Below, piece after piece: positions 21,191 to 29,075 of a DNA stretch of 42,764 bases. Source of the DNA: Accumulibacter sp. (lineage in GTDB: Bacteria > Pseudomonadota > Gammaproteobacteria > Burkholderiales > Rhodocyclaceae); the NCBI GenBank assembly GCA_020049495.1, contig JAIFKU010000074.1, positions 1 to 42,764 of the forward strand, read 5' to 3'. The notes beneath the pieces are model-generated. The model was not told where the DNA came from. It did not search any database and worked only from the letters and a program-made list of their open reading frames with translations. Numbering within the stretch: position 1 is the first letter of the stretch; the number at the start of each line of letters is the position of its first letter. Made by a program: the position numbers and the translations under genes.

Positions 21191-21201
21191 AGTAGTTGAG
21201 G

Positions 21202-22401
21202 TCACGAAAGTCGTGGGACACCGAGTCGGTCGAAGTAGGCAATGGGCATCGCGCGGTTCAGCAGCATGTAGCTATTACGCCACCAGCACCGACTGTTCCC
21301 GGCGACCCGCTCGGCATCTGTTGTCGAGGCCCCCAGTGCCATCAATTCCCGACGTATCGTCTTCCCGCGACGCCAGTGCTTGAGCTGCAGCGCACGCAGC
21401 CGATGACGCAGCCACTTGTCGAGTTCGCGGAACACTTGCGGCGTCTGCGCGAGTTGGAAGTACGCCTTCCAACCCGGCATGTAAGTCCGGAGCCGTTCCA
21501 CCACCTCCGGCAGGCTACGCCCGCCCGAGCGCCGCGTCAGTTGTCGGATGCGTTGCTTGTAGGTTTCCAAAGCCTTTCGGGCCACTGCGCATTTGATCCG
21601 ATCGCCCGCACCGCACCACAATTCGTAGCCCAGGAACTTGCGACCGGTCGCCGGCGCAACCGCCGTCTTGGCTTCATTCACCTTCAGGTGGAGTCGATCG
21701 TAGAGTCCGCGCAGACCATCGAGCACTCGCTCACCCGCCTGCCGACTGCGGACATACACATTGCAGTCGTCGGCGTAGCGAACGAAGCGATGGCCACGTC
21801 TTTCCAATGCCCGATCCACCTCGTCAAGCAGCACGTTGGCCAAGAGCGGCGACAGCGGACCGCCTTGCGGCGTCCCCTCATACCGCTGCATGACCACCCC
21901 GTCATCCATGATCCCGGCCACGAGGTAGCGACGAATCAGCCGCAACACGGCCTTATCCCCGATCCGCCTCGATAACCGCTCCATCAGGATGTCGTGATTG
22001 ACCCGGTCGAAGAATTTCTCCAAATCAACATCAACCACCATCCGGTAGCCGTCCTGCACATAGCGCCGTGCGTTGAGCACGGCGTCATGCGCACGGCGTC
22101 CCGGCCGGAAGCCGTAGCTGTGTTCGGAGAACGTCGGATCAATCTTGGGCTGCAAGACCTGCAGCAGGGCTTGCTGGATCAGCCGATCGGTCACCGTCGG
22201 TATCCCCAATTCGCGCATCCCGCCACCGGGTTTCGGGATCTGCACGCGCCGCACCGGCTCAGGCCGGTAACTGCCGTTCAGCAAGGCTTCCCGAATCTGG
22301 GGCCAGTGCGTCTTCAGGTACGCCGCCGTCTCGGCAATCGTCCGTCCATCCACCCCAGCACTGCCGCGATTGGCTTTGACGCGTTTCCACGCCTTCACCA
22401 T
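21202..22401 (-). CDS. ltrA: Group II intron reverse transcriptase/maturase
   Basis: A 399-residue intron-encoded protein. The reverse transcriptase blocks appear in order: NRGSAGVDGRTI (RT0/1), VRRVQIPKPGGGMRELGIPT, LIQQALLQVLQP, DPTFSEHSYGFRPGR, VVDVDLEKFFDRVNHD, GTPQGGPLSPLLANVLL and the catalytic YADD (FVRYADDCNVYV). The maturase X domain follows (LPEVVERLRTYMPGWKAYFQ) and then a short basic end. There is no endonuclease domain. Two stop codons lie 12-13 codons upstream of the ATG at 22401, so the start is bounded. The protein would help splice the intron RNA and drive its retrohoming. Confidence 0.95.
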   Translation of the reverse strand: MVKAWKRVKANRGSAGVDGRTIAETAAYLKTHWPQIREALLNGSYRPEPVRRVQIPKPGGGMRELGIPTVTDRLIQQALLQVLQPKIDPTFSEHSYGFRPGRRAHDAVLNARRYVQDGYRMVVDVDLEKFFDRVNHDILMERLSRRIGDKAVLRLIRRYLVAGIMDDGVVMQRYEGTPQGGPLSPLLANVLLDEVDRALERRGHRFVRYADDCNVYVRSRQAGERVLDGLRGLYDRLHLKVNEAKTAVAPATGRKFLGYELWCGAGDRIKCAVARKALETYKQRIRQLTRRSGGRSLPEVVERLRTYMPGWKAYFQLAQTPQVFRELDKWLRHRLRALQLKHWRRGKTIRRELMALGASTTDAERVAGNSRCWWRNSYMLLNRAMPIAYFDRLGVPRLS

Positions 22402-22908
22402 GTTTCGTTTCCCTGTCGCGCCGTCCGTGCTTCATCACGCAATGCTTCGGGCTTGGCTTCACCTTGCCCTCCCGCCTTGCGCCCCGGTTGCCCGAGCTTC
22501 CGATGCCTTGCACTTGCGAGCCACATGGCCGTCGGCCCTCCTACTCGTTTGGCCCTTCGCCCCAAAACCGGCAGCTACTATGGCCTCTGCTGACTTCTCG
22601 CTCCAGCTTTCACCGTCGGCCTTTCAGCCATGAGGCGAGATCTCCCCGGGTAAGAACGCACTCCTTCGCTGCACAACCGCCGGATTTACGCCGCTTCGCC
22701 TTGATCACGAGAGCTTCGCGGAATCATGCCCGCTCGCCCTGCTCTGCAGCGCCTTCTATCCGATTCTTGTCCATCGGCTCGCAGCTTCGCTCCACGCTTC
22801 CTCCCCACACTAGGTCGCCCTCATGCAGTTGCGCTTCACTTCGTTCGCTGTGATCAACTTACGGGAGGACTTTCACCTCCAGGAGTGCGCCCGTGCCGGG
22901 CGCACATG

Positions 22909-22935
22909 AAAACGGGGACCGAAGTCCCCGTTTTT
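22909..22935. terminator. Bidirectional intrinsic terminator, target of the intron
   Basis: AAAACGGGGAC and GTCCCCGTTTT form an 11-base-pair stem around a CGAA loop, which reads as the very stable UUCG tetraloop on the minus strand. A/T tracts on both sides make it usable in both directions. It ends the PEBP gene on the minus strand (54 bases after its stop) and, before the intron inserted, it would also have served the rightward FAH gene. Confidence 0.9.
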
Positions 22936-22988
22936 CGTCAACACCCATTGTCAAAGGGGTGCTTCGCATTTCTGATAGTCTCTATGCT

Positions 22989-23453
22989 TCAGCCATCCTT
23001 CTGGTAGCTTCCGATCAACTGCACCTCGGCAATGACGTGTCCCTGCATGGCCTGTTCCAGTTGTTTCTTGTCCGGCTTCTGCAGATCAGGCAGCATGACA
23101 TCAAGCGCATAGAGCTTGTGAAAATAGCGGTGCCGGCCGATGGGCGGACAGGGGCCACCGTAGCCGCTACGCTTCCAGTCGTTCATGCCATCGAGCGTAC
23201 CGTCCGGCAGCGAGCGCACGGCCTCGGGCAAGCCTGTGCACGTGACGGGCAGGTTGTACAGCAGCCAGTGCACCCAAGTCATGCGCGGTGCGGCCGGATC
23301 GGGCGCATCGGGATCATCCACGATCAGGACCAGACTCTTTGCCTTTGCCGGGACTTCACTCCAGTCCAGCGGTGGAGAAACGTCGCGCCCTTCGCAGGAA
23401 TAGGTTTTCGGTATCTGTCCATTGTGCACAAAGGCGTTTGAAGTAATTTTCAT
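22989..23453 (-). CDS. YbhB/YbcL family (PEBP, Raf kinase inhibitor-like) protein
   Basis: A 154-residue phosphatidylethanolamine-binding-protein fold. The diagnostic motifs are present: LIVDDPDAPDPAAPRMTWVH, WLLYNLP and GYGGPCPPIGRHRYFHKLYALD. The bacterial members are cytoplasmic or exported; no signal peptide is seen here. Their role is not settled. The start at 23453 (MKITSNAF) is chosen because it matches the family and follows GAAGGA seven bases upstream; the frame extends eight more residues. The gene is followed by a strong terminator into which the group II intron has inserted. Confidence 0.9.
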   Translation of the reverse strand: MKITSNAFVHNGQIPKTYSCEGRDVSPPLDWSEVPAKAKSLVLIVDDPDAPDPAAPRMTWVHWLLYNLPVTCTGLPEAVRSLPDGTLDGMNDWKRSGYGGPCPPIGRHRYFHKLYALDVMLPDLQKPDKKQLEQAMQGHVIAEVQLIGSYQKDG

Positions 23454-23518
23454 TTCCTTATCCTTCACTCTCTGCAATCAGCAACGAAAAACATGCGCCG
23501 GCGTAGCAAATCGACCTC

Positions 23519-24346
23519 TCAGGCTTCGCTTCCGAGCAGGCGGACTTCGCGCTGCGGGAAGGGGATGTCAATGCCCTTCGCCCGGAATGTCTCGAGTACT
23601 GCCCTGTTGATCTCGGCAACTGCCGCCACGTAGTCCGGTACATTGACCCACGGATTGATGGTGATGCTCACGCTGAAGTCGGCGAACTGTTCAATTCCAA
23701 ATACCGGTGCCGGATCCTGCAGCACGCGGGGATTGGCGCGCAGGATTTCGTCAATCGCCTGCAGTACGAATTTGACATCGGTTCCATACGCAACGCCGAC
23801 GGCCAAGTCGAGCTGGCGGACCCGGCCATAGTTGTGAAGAATCTCGCCAACAATCTTGCGGTTCGGAATCAGCACCTTCGAGCGGTCGGTATGTCCCAGC
23901 GTGGTGCTGAACAGGCTGATGTCGAGAACCTCGCCCTCTTCATTGGCGATCGATAGATAGTCGCCGACATGGAAAGGCTGTGTGAAGATGATGGTCAGCC
24001 CGGCGGCCACGTTGCCGAGTATGCCCTGCATGGCCAGGGCAATGCCCGCACCGGCCACGCCGAGACCGGCGATCAGCGGCAGCAGTTCGACGCCAAGATT
24101 CTGCAGGGCCATGATGGCGAAGAGGCCAAAGACCACGAGTTGGATCAGGCGTACGAGCAGCGAACGCACCGGGGCTTCGAGCCGGAAACGAACCAGCAGG
24201 CGTTCCAGCATGCCGCCCGCCCAGCGTCCAACCATGTAACCTGCGACAAGGATAATGACCGCCACGACCAGTTTCGGTCCAAACTTGATGACCATGTCAA
24301 GGACAGAGGCCTTGATCTGATCCAGAGACTGCAATTGATCGCTCAT
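23519..24346 (-). CDS. MscS-family mechanosensitive ion channel
   Basis: A 275-residue small-conductance channel protein. Three membrane segments are visible (about 23-42, 60-82 and the pore helix 85-115: IAGLGVAGAGIALAMQGILG followed by NVAAGLTIIFTQPF), where the alternating Gly/Ala pattern of TM3 and the QGILGN kink match MscS. The beta domain VGDYLSIANEEGEV and a cytoplasmic alpha/beta domain (AVGVAYGTDVKFVLQAIDEI) follow. It opens on membrane tension to release solutes during hypo-osmotic shock. The ATG at 24346 follows GGGAG at five bases. It is upstream of the PEBP gene with a 65-base gap. Confidence 0.93.
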   Translation of the reverse strand: MSDQLQSLDQIKASVLDMVIKFGPKLVVAVIILVAGYMVGRWAGGMLERLLVRFRLEAPVRSLLVRLIQLVVFGLFAIMALQNLGVELLPLIAGLGVAGAGIALAMQGILGNVAAGLTIIFTQPFHVGDYLSIANEEGEVLDISLFSTTLGHTDRSKVLIPNRKIVGEILHNYGRVRQLDLAVGVAYGTDVKFVLQAIDEILRANPRVLQDPAPVFGIEQFADFSVSITINPWVNVPDYVAAVAEINRAVLETFRAKGIDIPFPQREVRLLGSEA

Positions 24347-24569
24347 GAAAACTCCCTGTCGTGTTGTTGTAGCGCTGCTGGCTGGCTTGACTATTGTTGT
24401 TTCCCCGCCGCTGACTGTCAATTCTCAGACCAGAGGGTCACCCGGGAATCCGGCGAAATATCCAATTTTCTCACCTGCACGGATCATTATGGGCATTTGC
24501 CTGAAGACGCGCCACGATCTCTGGGTAAAATGGATATCGTGACTGCTTTTTATTGCTTCAGGATAAATC

Positions 24570-25196
24570 ATGAATAAGCCGGCAATGAGTTTTGATTCAA
24601 AGGCGACGACGTGGGATACAGATCCCATGAAGGTGGCGCGAGCCTGCGCGGTTGCGCAGGGGATTCGCACGCATGTGCCTTTGACTCTGCAGATGACGGC
24701 CTTCGAATACGGCTGCGGAACCGGTTTGCTGGGTTTTGCGCTGCAAGCGCATCTGCAACACATTACCCTGGCGGACAGTTCCACCGGTATGCTGGCCGTC
24801 CTGCAGGAGAAAATCAGATCCAGCGGCATCGCCAACATGCGCCCGATGAAACTCGATCTGGAAACCGATCCTTTGCCGCAAGAAAACTACCAGCTCATCG
24901 TGACCCTGATGACCTTCCACCATATTCCGGACATCGACAGCTTGCTGCGGAAGATGTACTCGCTGCTCAGTGCGCCGGGTTACCTGTGTGTTACCGATCT
25001 GGACAGCGAAGACGGCAGTTTCCATGGCCCCGACTTCTCCGGACACTGCGGATTCGATCGCGAAGATCTGCGGCAAAAAGCCAGTCAGGCGGGATTCAGG
25101 AACATCGGATTCTCGACCGTCTTCAACATCAGGAAAGTCGTGGCCGGGGGTGAAAAGGATTTCCCCCTGTTTCTGATGGTGGCCGAAAAATCGTGA
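24570..25196 (+). CDS. Class I SAM-dependent methyltransferase
   Basis: A 208-residue Rossmann-type methyltransferase. Motif I is FEYGCGTGLLGFAL (about residues 45-58), the acidic end of strand 2 is HITLADSST, motif II/III is LDLETDPLPQENYQLIVTLM and a TFHHIPDIDSLLRKMY segment follows. This arrangement resembles Methyltransf_11/25 small-molecule methyltransferases. The insertion HGPDFSGHCGFDREDLRQKA is typical of the group that continues to a KVVAGGEKDFPLFLMVAEK ending. Substrate unknown. It is divergent from the channel gene and is followed by a lipoprotein gene after 73 bases. Confidence 0.88.
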   Translation: MNKPAMSFDSKATTWDTDPMKVARACAVAQGIRTHVPLTLQMTAFEYGCGTGLLGFALQAHLQHITLADSSTGMLAVLQEKIRSSGIANMRPMKLDLETDPLPQENYQLIVTLMTFHHIPDIDSLLRKMYSLLSAPGYLCVTDLDSEDGSFHGPDFSGHCGFDREDLRQKASQAGFRNIGFSTVFNIRKVVAGGEKDFPLFLMVAEKS

Positions 25197-25269
25197 GCGA
25201 AGCGGACCACATTGTTCTTCGGCTGGCCAGAGCGGAAATTCCCACCGATTCTGTTTACAATAAGCACTC

Positions 25270-25806
25270 ATGAAAATCGTTTCACGCACCATGTTTCACC
25301 GCTGTCGGTTGATAGTGCCCATGCTCCTGCTCGGGTTGCTGCTCGGCGCCTGTAACTCGACACAACCCGCCCGGGTCTATCAAAACGAGACTTTTGCGGC
25401 AGAAACGCCATTCCAGTACTACAGCAGCCGCGAGCCGGACGGCGCGTGCGAAATTGGCAAGCGTGCCTTGCTCAGCCAGGGCTATCAGATCGAGGGAACG
25501 CAGTCGCTCGTTATCCGTGGCGAAAAGTACTTTCAGCCCAAACTCGATCAGGCGACAAAACTAACGATTACTCTGGTATGCCTGCCCAGCAGCCTGGGGG
25601 CAGTCATGTACGCCAATGCCCTGGAAACCCAGTTCGAACTCAAATCGCGCGGCAGCAGTGCGGGGGTGAGCCTGTCCGGAATGGGATCATTGTCCCTGCC
25701 CTGGTCGGCCGACAAGGATACGCTGGTGAAGATAGGCGATGAAACGATCACGTCACCCGAGTTCTACCAGAGGCTGTTCGAGCTGATCAAGACACTCGAC
25801 GGCTAG
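25270..25806 (+). CDS. DUF2242-like lipoprotein
   Basis: A 178-residue protein with a lipoprotein signal peptide (basic start MKIVSRTMFHRCR, hydrophobic core, lipobox LLGAC with Cys at about residue 28). The mature part reads FAAETPFQYYSSREPDGACE, ACEIGKRALLSQGYQIEGTQ and KYFQPKLDQATKLTITLVCL. This is the pattern of DUF2242, a family of outer-membrane-associated lipoproteins of unknown function found mainly in betaproteobacteria. No partner gene is recognisable nearby. The family assignment is from memory of the pattern and is moderately sure. Confidence 0.7.
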   Translation: MKIVSRTMFHRCRLIVPMLLLGLLLGACNSTQPARVYQNETFAAETPFQYYSSREPDGACEIGKRALLSQGYQIEGTQSLVIRGEKYFQPKLDQATKLTITLVCLPSSLGAVMYANALETQFELKSRGSSAGVSLSGMGSLSLPWSADKDTLVKIGDETITSPEFYQRLFELIKTLDG

Positions 25807-25875
25807 GTTGCGGTTTCCCGGACGACGAATCCCACGAGGCGCTTATTGATCCAGCGCGATGAAGTATCAATACCT

Positions 25876-25895
25876 TTCGGACTGAGCCTGTCGAA
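25876..25895. repeat. Short palindromic TTCG...CGAA repeat
   Basis: TTCGGACTGAGCCTGTCGAA is an imperfect palindrome of the common type seen as dispersed copies in many proteobacterial genomes. It stands alone in the 167-base gap between the DUF2242 lipoprotein and the zinc-ribbon gene. A single copy in one window does not prove that it is repeated in this genome. Confidence 0.45.
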
Positions 25896-25973
25896 CTTCT
25901 GCGCTCTGTAACTCGAAACAATAACTGCGGAACACGGTAGAATCCCGTCGGTGTACATGACGCTGATCTACCG

Positions 25974-26687
25974 ATGAACTCTACCGTCCAGACCGAGCTT
26001 TCCGCCTGCCCATCATGCCATCTGCCGATGAGGCGGCTGGAACTGCCTCGGCATGATTCTGGCATGATAACGCTTGATATTTGCTTCCCTTGCCAGGGCA
26101 TCTGGTTCGATTCATTTGAAAGCGTACAGATCAGTCCGGGGGGGATCATCAACCTGTTCAAGCTGATCCACGCACACCGTGATGACCCGCGCCGTCAGCA
26201 GTCCACCACCCCGCATTGCCCACGCTGCAGGGACACGCTGATTGCGGTGCGCGATATCGTGCGCAGTGGTCGTTTTACCTATCGCCGCTGCCCGCAGGAT
26301 CATGGCCGTTTCACGGCCTTCGCGCAGTTTATGATCGAAAAGGGGTTTGTACGCCAGCTTGTCCCCGCAGAAATCAAGGCGCTGGCCGCACGCATCGGTA
26401 CCGTTCATTGCTCGGGTTGTGGTGCACCGGTCGACATCCGCACCGAGGCGGCCTGCAGCCATTGCAACTCACCGATATCGATTCTTGATCCGGCGGCAGT
26501 CGAAAAGGCGCTCGCTGCCTACCATGACAAGGAATATATCCATACCCTTCGCGACCCGGAAGCGCTCGCCGATGCAGTTCTGAGCATCGAGAAACAACGC
26601 AGTCAGCAGACCGTTCCAGAGACCGGCACGGTGGTTGGAGACCTCTTTCTGTCGGGCCTTGGGATCGTTGGTGATCTTTTCGCGTAG
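25974..26687 (+). CDS. TFIIB-type zinc-ribbon protein
   Basis: A 237-residue cytoplasmic protein built from repeated Cys-x2-Cys modules. The first is CPSC (12-15) with CFPC (37-40), separated by the zf-TFIIB-like MRRLELPRHDSGMITLD and followed by GIWFD. The second is CPRC with CPQDHG. The third is CSGCG with CSHCNSP. Each pair of knuckles could hold one zinc ion. A C-terminal helical region and GTVVGDLFLSGLGIVGDLF follow. Proteins of this type bind nucleic acids or other proteins, but no function is known for this arrangement. It is convergent with the nuclease-fold gene at 26738. Confidence 0.78.
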   Translation: MNSTVQTELSACPSCHLPMRRLELPRHDSGMITLDICFPCQGIWFDSFESVQISPGGIINLFKLIHAHRDDPRRQQSTTPHCPRCRDTLIAVRDIVRSGRFTYRRCPQDHGRFTAFAQFMIEKGFVRQLVPAEIKALAARIGTVHCSGCGAPVDIRTEAACSHCNSPISILDPAAVEKALAAYHDKEYIHTLRDPEALADAVLSIEKQRSQQTVPETGTVVGDLFLSGLGIVGDLFA

Positions 26688-26737
26688 CAACAGGGAGCGT
26701 CGTGATACCTTGAGCAGAGCCTGCCCGAGACCAGCAT

Positions 26738-27328
26738 TCAGGCCTTGCTCTTTGGCGCCTTTCTGGGAAGACGCAGCAAGCGGGTCAACTCCAGCGCCTG
26801 CATCAGGACAATTTTGTGATCGGCGGCAAAACGTCGTGCGTTGTCGCTCACGTTGCCGGTGCAGATATAGATCGAGCCTCGTGCTTCCTGCGCCAGGCGC
26901 TCGGCTTCCAGTTCGCGCAGCGGTTCCAGACCGTGGCTCGCCGCCTTCCAGCGCTTGCAACTGACCAGCGAAGTCCGTCCCGCCTTGAGGAGCATGAAGT
27001 CTGCCGCGCCGTTCATGCGCGTGACCACGTAGCCATCGCGCTGGAAAGCCTGTTCGATCAAGGCGGAAAAATCGCGCCAGGACATCGCCGAGACCGCGTC
27101 GACTGTGCCGGCAATCCGTGCGTCGCTGGGCACCTCCCGCTGTTTCCAAGCAACGATCACGCCAATGATCACGAAAGGAATCGCGATCGAAGCGGCAAAG
27201 GTGCCGTAGACTCCCGGCAGGATGAAACGCGCTGCCAGCGCGAGTACAACGGCGATGGCGAAACTGATCCAGCACGACGAGCGCAGCAGGATCGCGAACA
27301 GCGAGTTGGGGGACATCTTGAACTGCAC
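26738..27328 (-). CDS. Membrane-anchored Mrr-like restriction endonuclease-fold protein
   Basis: A 196-residue protein. Two membrane segments come first (about 12-35 and 38-60), then an Mrr-type nuclease fold (about 75-180): MSWRDFSALIEQAFQRDGYV, GAADFMLLKAGRTSLVSCKRW, EARGSIYICTGNVSDNARRF. The catalytic Asp and the Cys-Lys of the D-x(n)-xxK pattern remain in ADFML...SCKRW. The usual Glu/Gln before the Lys region (often QCK) is Ser here. It is too short for a full restriction enzyme and no methyltransferase is nearby, so a housekeeping or quality-control role is possible. The GTG at 27328 has GAGGAA five bases before it. Confidence 0.78.
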   Translation of the reverse strand: MQFKMSPNSLFAILLRSSCWISFAIAVVLALAARFILPGVYGTFAASIAIPFVIIGVIVAWKQREVPSDARIAGTVDAVSAMSWRDFSALIEQAFQRDGYVVTRMNGAADFMLLKAGRTSLVSCKRWKAASHGLEPLRELEAERLAQEARGSIYICTGNVSDNARRFAADHKIVLMQALELTRLLRLPRKAPKSKA

Positions 27329-27416
27329 GTAATTTCCTCGATTGAAATAGGTGGTGCTTATACTTTACGTGCGGTCGAAACCCAGCCTGCACAAGGCGTT
27401 GAACACGGCAGAATGG

Positions 27417-27444
27417 AAAAGGCTCCTGATGCTATTCAGGAGCC
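27417..27444 (-). terminator. Intrinsic terminator of the decarboxylase operon
   Basis: On the minus strand GGCTCCTGA and TCAGGAGCC form a nine-base-pair stem with a six-base loop followed by TTTT, starting 11 bases after the stop of the OadB-like gene. It closes the mmdA-oadG-biotin carrier-oadB transcription unit. Confidence 0.88.
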
Positions 27445-27454
27445 ACGCCATCAA

Positions 27455-28624
27455 TCAGCCCGCACCGCCGAGACGCGAGATGAAATAACCTGCGCAAACT
27501 GCCGTGCCAATAACCCCGGCCACGTTCGGACCCATGGCGTGCATCAGGAGGAAATTGTGCTTGTCGTACTCGGCGCCCACCACTTGAGAAACACGCGCTG
27601 CCATCGGCACTGCAGACACACCTGCCGAGCCGATCAATGGATTGATCGGATTGTGCGGCGAGAGTTTGTTCATCAATTTGGCCAGCAACACGCCACCAGC
27701 GGTCGAAAACCCGAAGGCCACCACACCCATGGCAATTATCATCAGGGTCTTGGGTTGCAGGAAATTCTCTGCACCCATGGTCAGGCCGACCGAAGTTCCC
27801 AGGAAGATGGTCGTCATGTTGATGATTTCATTCTGGCAGGATTTGGTCAGACGATCTACACAGCCCGACTCACGCAGGAGGTTACCGAGCATCAGCATGG
27901 CGACCAGTGCAGAGGCCGGTGGGACCACCAGAACTACGGCAACCATCACCACCATGGAAAAGACAATCCGTTCCAGCTTGCCCACGTAACGCAAGGTCTT
28001 CATGCGGATCTTGCGCTCGGCATCGGTCGTCAGAAACCTCATGATCGGCGGTTGAATCAAGGGCACCAACGACATGTAGGTATAGGCCGCCACCGCAATC
28101 GGCCCGAGCAGATGCGGAGCCAGCTTGTTCGCCGTGAAAATTGAAGTGGGTCCATCCGCGCCACCGATAATGCCGATCGAAGCGCCTTCGCCGGGTGTGA
28201 ATACTCCACTCAGTACCGCAACAAACATGGTCACGAAGATTCCCAACTGCGCCGCCGCACCGAGCAACAGGGTGCGCGGGTTGGCAATGAGCGGTCCGAA
28301 ATCGGTCAGTGCGCCGACCCCGAGGAAAATAATCGGCGGGAACAATTCTAAGGTAATGCCTTGCGAGAGGTAATAATACAAACCGCCCGGTATGTGCACC
28401 AGACCTTCGATAGAGGGCTCATTGAGCACGCCCTCAGTGGGAATGTTGGCCAGCAGAGCACCGAAGGCGATCGGCAACAGCAGCAGCGGTTCAAAATCCT
28501 TGACGATCGCCAGATAGAAAAGAACCACGCAGACGACCCACATGATCATCATACCACCCGTGATATGCGAGAACCCGGTTGACTGGGTCATCATCAGGGT
28601 GAATTGCTCGATAATTCCGGACAT
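27455..28624 (-). CDS. oadB: Sodium-translocating decarboxylase beta subunit (OadB/MmdB)
   Basis: A 389-residue polytopic membrane protein that decarboxylates carboxybiotin and exports sodium ions in the OadB/MmdB/GcdB family. It begins MSGIIEQFTLMMTQSTGFSHITGG and carries LLLPIAFGALLANIP, GVGALTDFGPLIANPRTLLLG and the highly conserved GIIGGADGPTSIFTANKLAP segment, which holds the sodium-site aspartate; a second conserved region is near LLRESGCVDRLTKSCQNEI. Length is a little shorter than many OadB (about 430) but the core is complete. It is last in the operon, followed by a strong terminator. The neighbouring acyl-CoA carboxyltransferase makes MmdB or GcdB the better functional name. Confidence 0.95.
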   Translation of the reverse strand: MSGIIEQFTLMMTQSTGFSHITGGMMIMWVVCVVLFYLAIVKDFEPLLLLPIAFGALLANIPTEGVLNEPSIEGLVHIPGGLYYYLSQGITLELFPPIIFLGVGALTDFGPLIANPRTLLLGAAAQLGIFVTMFVAVLSGVFTPGEGASIGIIGGADGPTSIFTANKLAPHLLGPIAVAAYTYMSLVPLIQPPIMRFLTTDAERKIRMKTLRYVGKLERIVFSMVVMVAVVLVVPPASALVAMLMLGNLLRESGCVDRLTKSCQNEIINMTTIFLGTSVGLTMGAENFLQPKTLMIIAMGVVAFGFSTAGGVLLAKLMNKLSPHNPINPLIGSAGVSAVPMAARVSQVVGAEYDKHNFLLMHAMGPNVAGVIGTAVCAGYFISRLGGAG

Positions 28625-28631
28625 AAAAACC

Positions 28632-29039
28632 TCAGCTGAGTTGGATCAGGACTTGACCTTCGGACACGGCATCGCCTTGCTTGACCAGGATCGATGCTAC
28701 CGTACCCGCGTAGGGCGCATAAACCGGCGATTCCATTTTCATGGCTTCCAGTACCAGAAGTTCCTGGTCCTGAGCGACCTGCTGACCAATAATCACACCA
28801 ATCTTGAAGACCAGGCCCGGCATCGGGCTGATCACCGCATGGCCGCCTGCAACAGGCGCCGGGGCCGGAGCAGCCACGGCCACGGGAGCTGGGGCCGGGG
28901 GGGGAGCCACCACCACGGCCGGAGCCGGAGCAGCGTAAACCGGAGCCGCCGGAGCGTAGGCAACGGGTGCCGCGCCGTCGATCACTTCGACACCAACTTC
29001 ATACATCTTGCCTTGCAGCGTAATTTTGAGCATTTTCAT
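28632..29039 (-). CDS. Biotin carboxyl carrier subunit (MmdC / 1.3S-like)
   Basis: A 135-residue biotin carrier. The N-terminus MKMLKITLQGKMYEVGVEV resembles that of 1.3S and gamma-type carriers, then comes a long Ala-Pro-Val linker (about 22-66), and the C-terminal biotinyl domain (67-135) carries the EAMKM motif with the biotinylated Lys101. The carrier would shuttle carboxybiotin between the carboxyltransferase subunits and the membrane pump. It lies between the OadG-like gene (36-base gap) and oadB (7-base gap). The A/P linker is a low-complexity stretch of GC-rich codons. Confidence 0.93.
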   Translation of the reverse strand: MKMLKITLQGKMYEVGVEVIDGAAPVAYAPAAPVYAAPAPAVVVAPPPAPAPVAVAAPAPAPVAGGHAVISPMPGLVFKIGVIIGQQVAQDQELLVLEAMKMESPVYAPYAGTVASILVKQGDAVSEGQVLIQLS

Positions 29040-29075
29040 TGCAAATATCCTTTTTATCCGAGCCCGAGCCTAGGC

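Larger units (their letters stand above)
21112..22905 (-). mobile_element. Complete group II intron, class C-like, with maturase gene
   Basis: Read on the minus strand, the element begins at 22905 with GTGCGCCCGGCACGGGCGCA followed by the CTCC...GGTGAAAGTCC segment typical of bacterial group II 5' ends. It contains a reverse transcriptase/maturase gene and ends with domains V and VI and a terminal GAT at 21112, giving 1,794 bases. Immediately before its 5' end lies an intrinsic-terminator hairpin (22909-22935), the preferred target of class C introns. The encoded protein has no HNH endonuclease region, also as in class C. All landmarks appear intact, so it could be active. The 500 bases between the maturase start and the 5' end are the domain I-IV RNA region and hold no other gene. 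Confidence 0.9.

Noticed and set aside
22402..22904. Short open frames inside the 5' half of the intron
   Set aside because: This stretch is the structured RNA of domains I-IV; frames there show no family features and stop codons precede the maturase start.
26816..28144. 442-codon open frame opposite the nuclease-fold and oadB genes
   Set aside because: It crosses two real genes and the terminator between them; His/Arg/Gln-rich composition is typical of antisense frames.
28840..28985. Repetitive GC-rich stretch that could pass for a tandem repeat
   Set aside because: It encodes the Ala-Pro-Val linker of the biotin carrier; the repetition comes from the protein sequence.
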